DNA of 42,762 nucleotides from Gammaproteobacteria bacterium (GCA_029883265.1 JAOUJM010000014.1:1-42762); one strand, 5' to 3'; shown: positions 15,833 to 25,666, numbered from the stretch's first letter. Made by a program: numbers and translations. Notes: a model not told the origin generated them from the letters alone.

Positions 15833-18649
15833 ATGACAGATAAAAAAAATGATTTAGGTTTTGACCCATTGGCATGGGCCGATGATGGGAGTAATAACTC
15901 ATTGAATATTGAGTTGCTAGAGCAAAGCTTTGCCGCACTCGCGCCAAGAGCAGGGGAGTTGGTGAAACGGTTCTATGATGATTTGTACTCGCGTTATCCT
16001 GCGGTAAGGCCACTATTTAAAAATACTACATCAGAAGCACAACAGACTAAACTTGTGGCCGCTTTACAATTGGTTATTAAACAATTGCGGGATCCTTCGC
16101 AATTGACAAACACATTACAACAACTTGGCAAGAAGCATCAGCAATATGGAGCGATTGAGGCTCACTATTCAGCAGTGGCGGAAACTTTGTTGGCGGTAAT
16201 GGCGGATATGGCAGGTGACTTATGGACACCTGAAGTCGCTAATGCTTGGAGCCAAGCATTAACAAAAATTGCAGAAATAATGCTTGGAGCTTATGAATCG
16301 AATGAGGGGGTCACTATGTCCACGTCAAGCTCAGATAACTCAAATGTCCTTGGTGATTTAAAAATTATCACTGATATCATGGATAATGCGCCGGTCAATA
16401 TTATGATCGCGGATGATGATGAAAATGTGATTTATGTAAATAATCGCGCCAAGGCAGTTTTGACGGAACTCGAGTCAGAGCTACAAAAATATTTACCTCA
16501 GTTTAGTGTTGCGACTGTGGTGGGGGGAAGTATTCATCGCTATCATAAAGATCCACAAGCGATTAAGAATATCATTCAAGGTTTACGGCCGGGAGAGTCG
16601 CGCAAAGGCGAAATTAAACCCGGTCCGTTTGTGTTTGAACATGAAACACGACCTTTAATGAACGCTAATGGTCAACGCCTTGGTTGGGTGGTGCAATGGC
16701 ATGATGTAACCGAGCGTCGCAAAAAAGAAGAGGAGGCTTTCCGTCTATTTCGTGCGGTGGATAGTGCGCAAACTGCGATGATGATGATTGATCGTGATTT
16801 AACTATCACTTACATCAATAAATCGACGGAGGAGCTGCTCAAACGAAACCAGGAGGATTTGGCAAAAATTTATCCTGGTTTTAACGCAAATAATATTATT
16901 GGCACCTGTATCGATATATTCCATAAAAACCCAGCGCATCAACGCAAAATATTAGGTGATGCGGCCAATCTACCATTTGAAACCGATATTCAAGTCGGTC
17001 CATTGATTTTTCATATCCGTGTGGGTGCAATGAATGATCTGGATGGAAATTATATTGGCTGTACCCTAGAGTGGTCCGATGTGACCGATCTGCGTGCAAA
17101 AGAAATTGAAGTTGCACGTCTCAAGTCAGCGGTTGATGGCGCAGCGACCAACTTAATGCTGTGTAATGAAAATTTTGAGATTACTTATGTGAATCCATCA
17201 GTACAGAAAATGATGCAAGCACGTCAGGCTGATTTGAGGCAAGTGTTTCCAGGATTTGATGCGAGTAATCTAATTGGTCAAAATATTGATCAGTTTCACA
17301 AAAATCCGGCGCATCAACGTTCATTATTAAGTGATGTAAATCGCTTGCCAGCACGCGCGCCGATTCATGTGGCTGACTTGGATTTTGAAGTTAACGCTAC
17401 CGCTATTTTGAGTCCATCGGGTGAATGGATGGGTAATATGGTGGAATGGAAAGATATTACCGAGCAAAAAAATGCGGAACGACAAATTGAACAACTCATT
17501 ATTGCTGCATCCAGTGGAGATTTGAATACGCGTATTGATGTGAGCAAATTCGATGGATTTTTACGTGAACTTGGCCAACAAATCAATGCTTTGTTGGAGG
17601 CTGTGGTCAGTCCAATCCGTGAAAGTACGCGTGTGGTAAAAGCCTTGTCTGTGGGCGATTTGCGTGAACTAATGACGGGTGAGTTTGAGGGTGAGTTTGC
17701 AGTTATGCGCGATTCCTTGAATCAATCCATGAACAATTTGAAAGACATGGTGAGTAAAATCAATAGTTCGACCACAAATATGTCTTCGGCGGCGGCAGAA
17801 ATTGCACAAGGTAATGCGGATTTATCACAACGCACAGAAGAGCAAGCATCCTCACTCGAAGAAACGGCATCGAGCATGGAAGAATTAACCAGTACAGTTA
17901 AACAAAATGCTGACAATGCTCGCCAAGCAAATCAACTGGCCTCAGGTGCTCGTGAGCAAGCGGAAAAAGGCGGCGATGTGGTGCAGCGTGCGGTGTCAGC
18001 CATGAGCGAGATTAATAGTAGTAGTAAAAAGATTTCAGACATTATCGGTGTTATTGATGAGATTGCATTCCAAACCAATTTGTTAGCACTTAATGCCGCA
18101 GTTGAAGCCGCCCGTGCGGGTGAACAAGGGCGTGGTTTTGCGGTGGTGGCTGGTGAAGTTCGTAATCTGGCGCAACGCAGTGCCGGTGCCGCAAAAGAAA
18201 TTAAATCTTTGATTCAGGACAGTGTTGAAAAAGTGGATGACGGAACCAAGCTGGTTGATCAATCGGGACAAACCTTGACGGAGATTGTTGCCGCCGTTAA
18301 AAAAGTAAGCGATATTATTGCTGAAATCGCGGCTGCAAGTCAGGAGCAATCCTCGGGTATTGAGCAAGTCAATAAAGCCGTCACACAAATGGACGAAGTG
18401 ACTCAACAGAATGCGGCACTAGTTGAAGAGGCAGCTGCAGCCAGTGAGTCCATGGACGAGCAAGCGAAAGGTTTACAAACCTTAATGCAGTTTTTCAAAT
18501 TGGATGAATCACATAGTTCTGGGATTGGGATTCCGCCGGCGCCACAAATGTCATCTGCTCCACGAGCAACCGCACCTAGCGCACCAAGTCGTCCAATGCG
18601 AGGCAATGCGGCGCCATCAACTGATGATGATGAATGGCAGGAATTCTAA
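15833..18649 (+). CDS. Soluble chemoreceptor with globin, three PAS and two HAMP-like units
   Basis: This 938-residue methyl-accepting protein has no membrane segment. Residues about 26-157 are a globin domain with RFYDDLY (Tyr48), the AQQTKL stretch for E7/E11 and LGKKHQQYG (proximal His102). Three PAS domains follow, with repeated HKDP/HKNP motifs (His238, His364, His489) and a Trp in the last strand (Trp289, Trp414, Trp539), each pair 50-51 apart. Two HAMP-like units lie at about 560-650. The signalling domain ends in the standard tip [20 protein letters not shown], and the C-terminus EWQEF resembles the CheR/CheB-binding pentapeptide. The PAS pattern recalls Aer2 of Pseudomonas, whose PAS binds haem b through a comparable His and Trp. 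It is probably a multi-haem gas or redox receptor; ligand not shown. Confidence 0.92.
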   Translation: MTDKKNDLGFDPLAWADDGSNNSLNIELLEQSFAALAPRAGELVKRFYDDLYSRYPAVRPLFKNTTSEAQQTKLVAALQLVIKQLRDPSQLTNTLQQLGKKHQQYGAIEAHYSAVAETLLAVMADMAGDLWTPEVANAWSQALTKIAEIMLGAYESNEGVTMSTSSSDNSNVLGDLKIITDIMDNAPVNIMIADDDENVIYVNNRAKAVLTELESELQKYLPQFSVATVVGGSIHRYHKDPQAIKNIIQGLRPGESRKGEIKPGPFVFEHETRPLMNANGQRLGWVVQWHDVTERRKKEEEAFRLFRAVDSAQTAMMMIDRDLTITYINKSTEELLKRNQEDLAKIYPGFNANNIIGTCIDIFHKNPAHQRKILGDAANLPFETDIQVGPLIFHIRVGAMNDLDGNYIGCTLEWSDVTDLRAKEIEVARLKSAVDGAATNLMLCNENFEITYVNPSVQKMMQARQADLRQVFPGFDASNLIGQNIDQFHKNPAHQRSLLSDVNRLPARAPIHVADLDFEVNATAILSPSGEWMGNMVEWKDITEQKNAERQIEQLIIAASSGDLNTRIDVSKFDGFLRELGQQINALLEAVVSPIRESTRVVKALSVGDLRELMTGEFEGEFAVMRDSLNQSMNNLKDMVSKINSSTTNMSSAAAEIAQGNADLSQRTEEQASSLEETASSMEELTSTVKQNADNARQANQLASGAREQAEKGGDVVQRAVSAMSEINSSSKKISDIIGVIDEIAFQTNLLALNAAVEAARAGEQGRGFAVVAGEVRNLAQRSAGAAKEIKSLIQDSVEKVDDGTKLVDQSGQTLTEIVAAVKKVSDIIAEIAAASQEQSSGIEQVNKAVTQMDEVTQQNAALVEEAAAASESMDEQAKGLQTLMQFFKLDESHSSGIGIPPAPQMSSAPRATAPSAPSRPMRGNAAPSTDDDEWQEF

Positions 18650-18663
18650 TAGGATAATGAACT

Positions 18664-19515
18664 ATGAGCGCCGAACCCAATTTCTTGCATGAAAGAGAGT
18701 TCTCGTTCTCAGATAAAGATTTTAAACTTATCCGAGAATATGTGATGGAGCATACGGGCATTAGTTTGTCCGACGCAAAAAAGAACATGGTCTACAGCCG
18801 TTTGTCGCGGCGTTTGCGCCAACTAAATATTGACAAGTTCTCTGATTACTTGAAAATTGTTCAATCTGATAATTCTGACGAACTTGGAAATTTTATCAAT
18901 GCGATTACAACCAATCTAACATCGTTTTTTCGTGAACCTCATCATTTTGATTATCTAGCGAAGACCATTATTCCAGAGTTACTGCAGGCCAATGCACGAA
19001 CCCATCGAATACGGATATGGTCAGCCGGTTGCTCAACAGGTGAAGAGCCTTATTCCATTGCGGTTACTCTGCGCGAAGCGATTCCGAATTTCCAAAATTG
19101 GGATGTGAAAATTTTAGCAACGGATTTGGATACGAATGTGGTCGCTCATGCTAAGGCTGGTGTTTATGATGTCGAACGTTTGAAGGGTATGAGTGAGAAT
19201 CGTCGTCGTTGGTTTAAGCGAGGTAAGGGTGAGCATGAAGGTTCAGCAAAAGCATCGAGTGAATTGCAGTCAATGATAACCTTTAAACAATTAAATTTAA
19301 TGAATGCGTGGCCTATGAAAGGGCCGTTTGATGTAATTTTTTGTCGCAATGTGGTGATCTATTTTGACAAAGATACACAGCGACAACTGTTTGCTCGTTA
19401 TGCAGAATTGTTGCGTAGTGATGGACATATTTTTCTAGGGCACTCTGAATCATTATTCAAAGTGAGTGACCGTTTTCGACTGATAGGGAATACCATGTAT
19501 CAGCGGACTAAATAG
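18664..19515 (+). CDS. cheR: Chemoreceptor methyltransferase CheR
   Basis: CheR methylates glutamates of the receptor with S-adenosylmethionine. The 283 residues contain the N-terminal helical domain (YSRLSRRLRQLN), TTNLTSFFREPHHFD with the catalytic-site Arg, the SAM loop IWSAGCSTGEEPYSIA, ILATDLDTNVV, and FCRNVVIYF. It begins 14 bases after the receptor gene, whose EWQEF end would bind the CheR beta subdomain. Confidence 0.95.
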   Translation: MSAEPNFLHEREFSFSDKDFKLIREYVMEHTGISLSDAKKNMVYSRLSRRLRQLNIDKFSDYLKIVQSDNSDELGNFINAITTNLTSFFREPHHFDYLAKTIIPELLQANARTHRIRIWSAGCSTGEEPYSIAVTLREAIPNFQNWDVKILATDLDTNVVAHAKAGVYDVERLKGMSENRRRWFKRGKGEHEGSAKASSELQSMITFKQLNLMNAWPMKGPFDVIFCRNVVIYFDKDTQRQLFARYAELLRSDGHIFLGHSESLFKVSDRFRLIGNTMYQRTK

Positions 19516-19516
19516 C

Positions 19517-20155
19517 ATGGGTATTAGTCATAAAAACGATAAAAGTCTTGGTAGAGTATTGCGTGGCTTCGAACACATTACTCGTTATTGGGACAAGGAT
19601 CGGGACTCCGTGGGTGCAAAGATATTGCCCGGCGAATACTATGTGACGATTACTGACGAATATATTACGACGGTTCTCGGTTCATGCGTATCAGCCTGTA
19701 TTCGCGATCGGGTGTTAGGAATCGGTGGCATGAATCATTTTATGTTGCCCGAAGGCAGTGGCACAACAAAAAATACCGGTGCAAGTAGCGATGCCGAACG
19801 ATATGGAAATTATGCAATGGAGCATATGATCAATGATATTTTAAAAAATGGTGCGCGCCGTGAAAACCTAGAAGTTAAAATATTTGGTGGCGGTAAAATT
19901 TTGAGAAACATGTCTGATATCGGGCTGAAGAATATCGAATTTGTTAGACACTATATTCAAACTGAGGGGATGAATCTAATATCTGAAGATGTTGGTGAAG
20001 AATTTCCGCGGAAAGTCGTTTTTTTTCCGGCGACAGGAAAAGCGCTAGTCAAGCGATTGCGCTCATTGCATAACGATACCTTGATAAAACGCGAGCGCAG
20101 TTACTTGAACGATATTCAGTCGAAACCAATTGATGGTGACATTGAGTTGTTTTAG
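19517..20155 (+). CDS. cheD: Chemoreceptor glutamine deamidase CheD
   Basis: CheD deamidates receptor glutamines to glutamates, creating methylation sites. The catalytic Cys57 (VLGSCVSACIRD) and His74 (GGMNHFMLP) are in place, and the third site residue is expected in the IFGGGKIL region. The 212 residues are within the usual range; the first 30 residues are longer than in small CheD proteins. It starts one base after the cheR stop. Confidence 0.94.
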   Translation: MGISHKNDKSLGRVLRGFEHITRYWDKDRDSVGAKILPGEYYVTITDEYITTVLGSCVSACIRDRVLGIGGMNHFMLPEGSGTTKNTGASSDAERYGNYAMEHMINDILKNGARRENLEVKIFGGGKILRNMSDIGLKNIEFVRHYIQTEGMNLISEDVGEEFPRKVVFFPATGKALVKRLRSLHNDTLIKRERSYLNDIQSKPIDGDIELF

Positions 20156-20167
20156 TCGGGAGGGACC

Positions 20168-21250
20168 ATGAGCAGAATAAAAGTTTTAGTTGTTGATGAT
20201 TCAGCACTGATTCGGCAAATGCTAACAGAGTTATTGTCATCTGACCCCAATATAGAAGTTGTTGGTTCCGCCAGTGACCCTTATGCGGCGCGGGAAAAAA
20301 TTAAAAAACTAAAACCCGATGTGCTTACCCTTGATGTTGAAATGCCTAAAATGGATGGTATTACCTTTTTAAATAACTTGATGCGCTTACATCCCATGCC
20401 CGTCATTATGGTATCCACATTAACAGAAAAAGGGGCCGACGTGACCCTACAAGCGCTTGAGCTTGGGGCGATCGACTTTGTGACCAAACCCAAACTTGAT
20501 GTAGCTCACGAGTTGGACAAGTATGGCGAAGAAATTGTGCATAAAGTCAAAATTGCCGCGGGTGCTAATGTGTTGGCAAACGCTGGCACCGTAGGTGAAG
20601 CCAAAGATGGTGTGAAGCAGAAGCTGTCCGCTGACGCGGTAATAAAAAAAGTTAGTTTCAAAAAGAATTTCAAAACTACAGACAAAATTATTGCGATTGG
20701 TGCATCCACTGGAGGTACGGAAGCCATTAAAGCGGTGTTGCAACAACTTCCAGCAGATTGCCCCGGTGTGGTCATCACGCAGCATATCCCTGCTTTGTTC
20801 AGTAAACCGTTTGCTGAGCGTATGGACAAGAACAGCGCCATGAAAGTTTATGAAGCAGAAGATGGACAACAAATTTTACCGGGGCATGTGTATATTGCGC
20901 CGGGTGATAAACATTTAGTCGTTGAGCGCGATGGTGCACGTTATATTTGCCGTTTAAATGATGGGCCGCCGGTTAATCGCCATAAACCCGCCGTCGATGT
21001 CATGTTCCGTTCAGTGGCGCAGAATGCCGGGCCAAATAGTATTGCGGTGTTATTAACCGGCATGGGAGCTGATGGCGCGGCGGGAATGAAAGAAATGTTG
21101 GAGGCCGGTGCCGATACCATTGTTCAAGACGAACGCACCAGCGTGGTATGGGGTATGCCTGGTGAAGCTGTGCGCATAGGTGTGGCGCAACACATATTGC
21201 CCTTGGATAAAGTTGCCACCGAAGTTTGCAAATTGGCAGAAAAAGAATAG
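20168..21250 (+). CDS. cheB: Receptor methylesterase/response regulator CheB
   Basis: CheB removes receptor methyl groups when phosphorylated by CheA. The 360 residues hold a receiver ([12 protein letters not shown], Asp56 in [12 protein letters not shown], Lys in FVTKP) and a C-terminal esterase with the catalytic triad: Ser180 in [10 protein letters not shown], the His of [13 protein letters not shown] and the Asp of [11 protein letters not shown]. The linker of about 45 residues is Lys/Ala-rich. It follows cheD by 12 bases with GGGAGGG as ribosome-binding site. Confidence 0.96.
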   Translation: MSRIKVLVVDDSALIRQMLTELLSSDPNIEVVGSASDPYAAREKIKKLKPDVLTLDVEMPKMDGITFLNNLMRLHPMPVIMVSTLTEKGADVTLQALELGAIDFVTKPKLDVAHELDKYGEEIVHKVKIAAGANVLANAGTVGEAKDGVKQKLSADAVIKKVSFKKNFKTTDKIIAIGASTGGTEAIKAVLQQLPADCPGVVITQHIPALFSKPFAERMDKNSAMKVYEAEDGQQILPGHVYIAPGDKHLVVERDGARYICRLNDGPPVNRHKPAVDVMFRSVAQNAGPNSIAVLLTGMGADGAAGMKEMLEAGADTIVQDERTSVVWGMPGEAVRIGVAQHILPLDKVATEVCKLAEKE

Positions 21251-21263
21251 GTGGAAACTTAAT

Positions 21264-21596
21264 ATGGCCATATTGGATAATGAAACGATTGAAACACTCA
21301 AGGATGTGTTAGCCGATGATTTTGCACTGCTGATCGATACCTTCTTAAGTGACGCACCCAAACGCATTGAGGAAATAAAAAATGCGATTGCAAGTACTGA
21401 TATTGCTGCGATTGAAGCACCGGTTCATACCTTGAAGGGTTCCAGTGGAAATATTGGTGGAAATGACTTATTTGCCGCTTGTGAGGCATTATTAGTACAG
21501 GTCCGTGAAAACCAAGTACTGGACCCCGTCGCAATGTTAGGGGCAATTGAAGCAGAATATGCTAGACTAAAGCCCGAGTTGGAATCCATGTTATAG
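21264..21596 (+). CDS. Stand-alone HPt phosphotransfer protein
   Basis: A 110-residue histidine phosphotransfer domain. PVHTLKGSSGNIGG is the family motif with phosphoacceptor His55, and the remaining sequence is helical as expected for a four-helix bundle. I chose the ATG at 21264 because the frame upstream overlaps cheB. It is the last gene of the chemosensory operon, 13 bases after cheB. It could take phosphate from a hybrid kinase (one lies at 5304-7586) and pass it to CheY, or be a second acceptor; this is inference. Confidence 0.88.
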   Translation: MAILDNETIETLKDVLADDFALLIDTFLSDAPKRIEEIKNAIASTDIAAIEAPVHTLKGSSGNIGGNDLFAACEALLVQVRENQVLDPVAMLGAIEAEYARLKPELESML

Positions 21597-21674
21597 TCGT
21601 TAGACCCCTCGCCGTGTTCATGGATGCTTATGAAAATTGGAAAAGTTGGAATTTAGAGTTTCTCAATCTTGAAC

Positions 21675-22958
21675 ATGCAAAACCCTGCGACGACTCAAAT
21701 ACCTCGTGCAGAGCATTCTATATCCCGTGCCGATATTAGTGAGAATGCACTCAAAGTATTATACCGATTAAAAAATGCCGGCTATGAGGCTTATCTGGTC
21801 GGTGGCGGAGTGCGTGACTTATTGCTTGGGCGTAAACCCAAAGACTTTGATATTTCTACTGATGCCACACCTGAAGACGTTCGAAAATTATTTCGTAATT
21901 GCCGATTAATCGGCCGGCGCTTCCGTTTGGCTCATGTGCACTTTGGTCCGGAGATAATTGAAGTTGCCACGTTTCGTGGACAGCACGATGGTGATCAAGG
22001 TGATGAAGGTCAAATTGTTAATGGCATGATTGTGCGTGATAATGTTTATGGCACGCTGGAAGAAGATGCTTGGCGACGTGATTTCAGTATTAACTCCCTG
22101 TACTACAATATTGCTGATTTCGCTGTCATCGATTTTGTTGGAGGCGTGCAAGATCTAAAGGCCAGGCAGCTCCGACTGATCGGTGATCCGGTGCAGCGGT
22201 ATCGCGAAGACCCGGTACGTATGTTGCGAGCAGTGCGGTTTGCAGCAAAGCTCGATTTCAATATTGAAGAAAAAACTGAAGTGCCGCTGACCGAGTTAGG
22301 TTACTTGCTAGAAGATGTACCTCCCGCACGATTATTCGAAGAAATTTTGAAATTATTTTTATCGGGTGCCGGTGCCCAAGCACTTGAATTATTACGTCGC
22401 TATAACTTGTTTGGCTATTTATTTCCGCAAACCGAAAGTGAATTCAACGAAGATAATGGCCCCGTATTTCTCGCTTTGGTCGAGCATGTGCTGAGAAATA
22501 CGGATCAACGAATTGCCGAAGATAAGTCGATCACCCCCGCATTTTTACTTTCAGCATTTTTATGGGGGCCGGTGAGTGCTTTACGTTGTGCCTACGCCAA
22601 GCGCGGCATGAGTGAGCAACAAACACTAGCAGCAGCTGCCGATAAGGTGATTTCTGGACAGAATCAACGCGTCTCAATGCCTCGTCGGTTTCATCCCGCC
22701 ATCCGTGAAATATGGAACTTACAAGATCGTTTTGCCAAACGCGCACCCAAGCGTTCATTGCGTTTGTTAAAACACCCACGTTTTCGTGCCGCATACGACT
22801 TTTTATTACTTCGTGCGGAAGTGGGGGAGGTTGAAACTGAGTTGGCGCAATGGTGGACGGATCTATATGAAGCTGATGAAGATAAACAAAAGGATTTACT
22901 CAATCAACTTGGTCAGGGACAGCGCCGTCGGCGTCGGCGTAAACGCAAACCGGAATGA
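21675..22958 (+). CDS. pcnB: Poly(A) polymerase I
   Basis: PcnB adds poly(A) tails to RNA 3' ends and so speeds RNA decay. The nucleotidyltransferase core has YLVGGGVRDLLLG and the catalytic pair in KPKDFDISTDA. GRRFRLAHVHFGPEIIEVAT is typical of poly(A) polymerase and not of CCA-adding enzyme. The C-terminus is a basic tail (GQRRRRRRKRKPE), also usual in PcnB. A TTG two codons upstream (21669) is an alternative start. Its stop overlaps folK by four bases (ATGA), and pcnB-folK-panBC is a common gammaproteobacterial order. Confidence 0.94.
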   Translation: MQNPATTQIPRAEHSISRADISENALKVLYRLKNAGYEAYLVGGGVRDLLLGRKPKDFDISTDATPEDVRKLFRNCRLIGRRFRLAHVHFGPEIIEVATFRGQHDGDQGDEGQIVNGMIVRDNVYGTLEEDAWRRDFSINSLYYNIADFAVIDFVGGVQDLKARQLRLIGDPVQRYREDPVRMLRAVRFAAKLDFNIEEKTEVPLTELGYLLEDVPPARLFEEILKLFLSGAGAQALELLRRYNLFGYLFPQTESEFNEDNGPVFLALVEHVLRNTDQRIAEDKSITPAFLLSAFLWGPVSALRCAYAKRGMSEQQTLAAAADKVISGQNQRVSMPRRFHPAIREIWNLQDRFAKRAPKRSLRLLKHPRFRAAYDFLLLRAEVGEVETELAQWWTDLYEADEDKQKDLLNQLGQGQRRRRRRKRKPE

Positions 22959-23470
22959 AGATTGTTGAAGCGTACTTGGGTTTAGGTTGTAACCTAGGCG
23001 AATGTGAGGCCAATCTTTGTTCTGCATTGCAGCAAATTAATGAGCTTACAAGTGTCACGGTCAACAGTATTTCCTCGTTTTATCGCAGTAAACCTCTGGA
23101 TAATATGCCACAAGCGGATTATTTGAATGCAGTGGTGCAAATTGAAACCGGGCTACTACCAATTCCCCTATTAGATAAACTGCAAGCGATTGAGTACCAG
23201 CACGGACGTCGACGTCATCAAGAGCGATGGGGGCCACGAAGCTTAGATATCGATATTTTGCTCTATGGCGATCAAGTGATTAATCACTCACGATTGCGTA
23301 TTCCCCACCCAGGTATTAGTCAAAGGGATTTTGTTCTGATTCCTTTGGTGGAAATAAATCCCCAGATTCGCATTCCTGGCCTGGGGAAAATCTCAGAAGT
23401 TGTTGCCTTATGCCCTGATCGCGGCTTGAGCAAATTGCCCACGCCCTGCCTGTCAAAAAAACACCGCTAA
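22955..23470 (+). CDS. folK: 2-amino-4-hydroxy-6-hydroxymethyldihydropteridine pyrophosphokinase
   Basis: FolK transfers diphosphate from ATP to 6-hydroxymethyl-7,8-dihydropterin in folate synthesis. The 171-residue protein has AYLGLGCNLGECEANL at the N-terminus, YRSKPLDNMPQADYLNAV, and the signature RWGPRSLDIDILLYGDQV with the two metal-binding Asp residues, followed by IPHPGISQRDFVL. The start overlaps the pcnB stop. Confidence 0.96.
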   Translation: MKIVEAYLGLGCNLGECEANLCSALQQINELTSVTVNSISSFYRSKPLDNMPQADYLNAVVQIETGLLPIPLLDKLQAIEYQHGRRRHQERWGPRSLDIDILLYGDQVINHSRLRIPHPGISQRDFVLIPLVEINPQIRIPGLGKISEVVALCPDRGLSKLPTPCLSKKHR

Positions 23471-23504
23471 GCTTAATTGATTGATAGTAAAAGAAAATAA
23501 TCGG

Positions 23505-23533
23505 TTCACGTAATCAAGCTAAGAGGTTACAAT
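23505..23533 (+). promoter_or_regulatory. Probable promoter of panBCD
   Basis: TTCACG (23505-23510), a 17-base spacer and TACAAT (23528-23533) form a reasonable sigma-70 promoter. The start would be near 23540, leaving a leader of about 45 bases before panB. No leader structure is recognised. Confidence 0.45.
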
Positions 23534-23586
23534 GATCCCCTGTTTTAAGCATATTAATCTCACGACCCAGCAATCAGGATAAGCGC

Positions 23587-24372
23587 ATGAATATTCACCA
23601 TTTCAAACAAATGAAACAGCAGGGTGAAAAGATTAGCTGTTTAACTGCCTACGATGCTAGCTTCGCCAGGGTATTAAGTGAAAATGGTGTTGAAGTCCTA
23701 TTGGTTGGCGACACCTTAGGCATGGTCATCCAAGGACAGGCAACAACACTACCTGTTCGCGTTGAAGATATGATTTACCATGCGCAGGCCGTGCGTCGAG
23801 GCGCCCCTGATGCTTTTATTATAGTTGACTTGCCTTTTGCCAGTGATCTTTCGCTAGAGCTGGCACTTACTAACGCTGCGTCTATTCTAAAACAGTCAGG
23901 CGCGCAAATGGTTAAACTTGAGGGCGGTGAACGGCGTCTAGAAACAATCCGCCAGCTCACTACCAATGGCATCCCTGTCTGTGGCCATCTGGGTTTAACG
24001 CCGCAGTCCGTTCACAAACTTGGTGGTTATAAAGTCCAAGGTCGTGAAAGTGATCAGGCACAAACACTATTACAGGAAGCCAAGGCGATTGAACAAGCGG
24101 GAGCCGACTTGCTTGTGCTTGAATGTGTGCCCCGAGGTCTTGGTGCGGATATTAGTGGTGCGCTAAGCATTCCCACTATCGGCATTGGTGCCGGTCCCGA
24201 ATGTGATGGCCAGGTTTTGGTACTTCAAGATATGTTGGGCATTAGTCCTGGGCCAGGTGCAAAATTCAATAAAGTGTTTTTACAAAACAATAGTATTGCC
24301 GAAGCCATATCGTCATTTGTGCAGGCGGTTAAAAACGGTACTTACCCAGCAAACGAACACTGCTATAACTAA
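23587..24372 (+). CDS. panB: 3-methyl-2-oxobutanoate hydroxymethyltransferase
   Basis: PanB makes ketopantoate from 2-oxoisovalerate and methylene-tetrahydrofolate, the first committed step to pantothenate. The 261 residues show LTAYDASFARVL, VLLVGDTLGMVIQGQ and IIVDLPFASD, which hold the metal-binding Asp residues, KLEGGERR, GHLGLTPQSVHKLGGYKVQG and TIGIGAGPECDGQVLV. It is followed six bases later by panC. Confidence 0.97.
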   Translation: MNIHHFKQMKQQGEKISCLTAYDASFARVLSENGVEVLLVGDTLGMVIQGQATTLPVRVEDMIYHAQAVRRGAPDAFIIVDLPFASDLSLELALTNAASILKQSGAQMVKLEGGERRLETIRQLTTNGIPVCGHLGLTPQSVHKLGGYKVQGRESDQAQTLLQEAKAIEQAGADLLVLECVPRGLGADISGALSIPTIGIGAGPECDGQVLVLQDMLGISPGPGAKFNKVFLQNNSIAEAISSFVQAVKNGTYPANEHCYN

Positions 24373-24378
24373 AAAACG

Positions 24379-25242
24379 ATGATAACTGCAAAAAATCCCA
24401 CTGAGATACGTTCCTGGATCAAACGCTGGCATGCGGGTAGTCAGCGTATTGCATTTGTGCCGACCATGGGGAATTTACATGAAGGTCATTTGGCCTTATG
24501 TCAGCATGCTAAGACATTGGCTGAGCGAGTGGTTGTGAGCATTTACGTCAATCCCATGCAGTTTGGTCCAAACGAAGACTTTGCGGCTTACCCCCGCACT
24601 TTGGAGGCAGATCAAAAGGCTTTGACCCGTGCGGGTGTGGACTTGTTATTTAATCCTGATGACAAGGTTATGTATCCTCGTGGTAAAGAGGCATCAGCGC
24701 AAATTATAGTGCCGGAATTGTCCGATATATTATGCGGACAGTCGCGGCCAGGCCATTTCGCCGGCGTTGCTACCGTTGTTGCCAAGTTTTTTAATATTGT
24801 TCAGGCGGATTTGGCAATATTTGGCGAAAAAGATTTTCAGCAATTACAAATTATTCGTCGCATGGTGGCTGACTTGTTCATTCCTATGCAAATAGAAGGG
24901 TTTGAGACTCAACGACAGGATGATGGATTAGCATTAAGTTCTCGCAATAGTTATCTTTCAGACTCAGAGCAGCAAATTGCGCCTCTTTTGTACCAGACTT
25001 TGCTCATGACTCGAGATAAAATCATTGCAGGAACAAGGGAGTATAGTCGCCTAGAAGTGGAAGCCATGCGACAACTAGGAGCGGCGGGATTTGAGCCAGA
25101 ATACTTTTCCATTCGAAACGTGGGTGATCTTAAGTCAGCACAGGCCGATGTCGATACGGACTTGGTGATATTAGTCGCAGCACGTTTGGGAAAAACCCGC
25201 TTAATAGATAATATACGCCTCGAATTGCAGAACGTGTCTTAA
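24379..25242 (+). CDS. panC: Pantoate-beta-alanine ligase (pantothenate synthetase)
   Basis: PanC joins pantoate and beta-alanine through a pantoyl-adenylate. The 287-residue protein has FVPTMGNLHEGHLALCQ (HxGH nucleotidyl-transfer motif), SIYVNPMQFGPNEDF, FGEKDFQQLQIIRRMV and the KMSKS-equivalent LALSSRNSYLS. It lies between panB and panD, so one unit covers three of the four pantothenate steps; panE is not here. Confidence 0.97.
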   Translation: MITAKNPTEIRSWIKRWHAGSQRIAFVPTMGNLHEGHLALCQHAKTLAERVVVSIYVNPMQFGPNEDFAAYPRTLEADQKALTRAGVDLLFNPDDKVMYPRGKEASAQIIVPELSDILCGQSRPGHFAGVATVVAKFFNIVQADLAIFGEKDFQQLQIIRRMVADLFIPMQIEGFETQRQDDGLALSSRNSYLSDSEQQIAPLLYQTLLMTRDKIIAGTREYSRLEVEAMRQLGAAGFEPEYFSIRNVGDLKSAQADVDTDLVILVAARLGKTRLIDNIRLELQNVS

Positions 25243-25285
25243 CACGGCATAATTAGTGGTTTGATTAGAATTTGATTGGGTGCTT

Positions 25286-25666
25286 ATGCAGCTAACCATG
25301 TTAAAAGCGAAACTTCACCGGGCCTGTGTGACCCATGCGGAGTTGGATTACGAAGGTTCCTGTGCCATTGACAGTCAGTTGTTAGACTTGTCCGGTATAC
25401 GGGAGTACGAGCAAATCCATATCTACAACGTCACTAATGGCGAGCGTTTTATCACCTATGCAATTCGTGCAGAAGCGAATTCGCGGGTGGTTTCAGTTAA
25501 TGGCGCCGCTGCGCATAAAGCGCAACCGGGGGATCGTTTGATTATTTGCAGTTATGCCCAGCTTGATCAACAGGAGTTGGCGCGTTTTAAACCGCAATTA
25601 GTCTATTTAGACGAACACAACGAGATTATCGGTCAACGTAACCAGATTCCGGTCCAAGTCGCCTAA
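25286..25666 (+). CDS. panD: Aspartate 1-decarboxylase
   Basis: PanD makes beta-alanine from aspartate for PanC. It is made as an inactive chain that cleaves itself between Gly24 and Ser25 to form a pyruvoyl group; the site is visible in [11 protein letters not shown] chose the ATG at 25286 because it gives [13 protein letters not shown], the family N-terminus, and 126 residues, the standard length. GTG at 25280 and ATG at 25298 are other in-frame starts. [10 protein letters not shown] and NGAAAH are also conserved. Confidence 0.96.
   Translation: MQLTMLKAKLHRACVTHAELDYEGSCAIDSQLLDLSGIREYEQIHIYNVTNGERFITYAIRAEANSRVVSVNGAAAHKAQPGDRLIICSYAQLDQQELARFKPQLVYLDEHNEIIGQRNQIPVQVA

Noticed and set aside
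20447-20872. 141- and 111-codon minus-strand frames inside cheB
   Set aside because: Both lie fully antisense to a well-conserved gene and have no family pattern.
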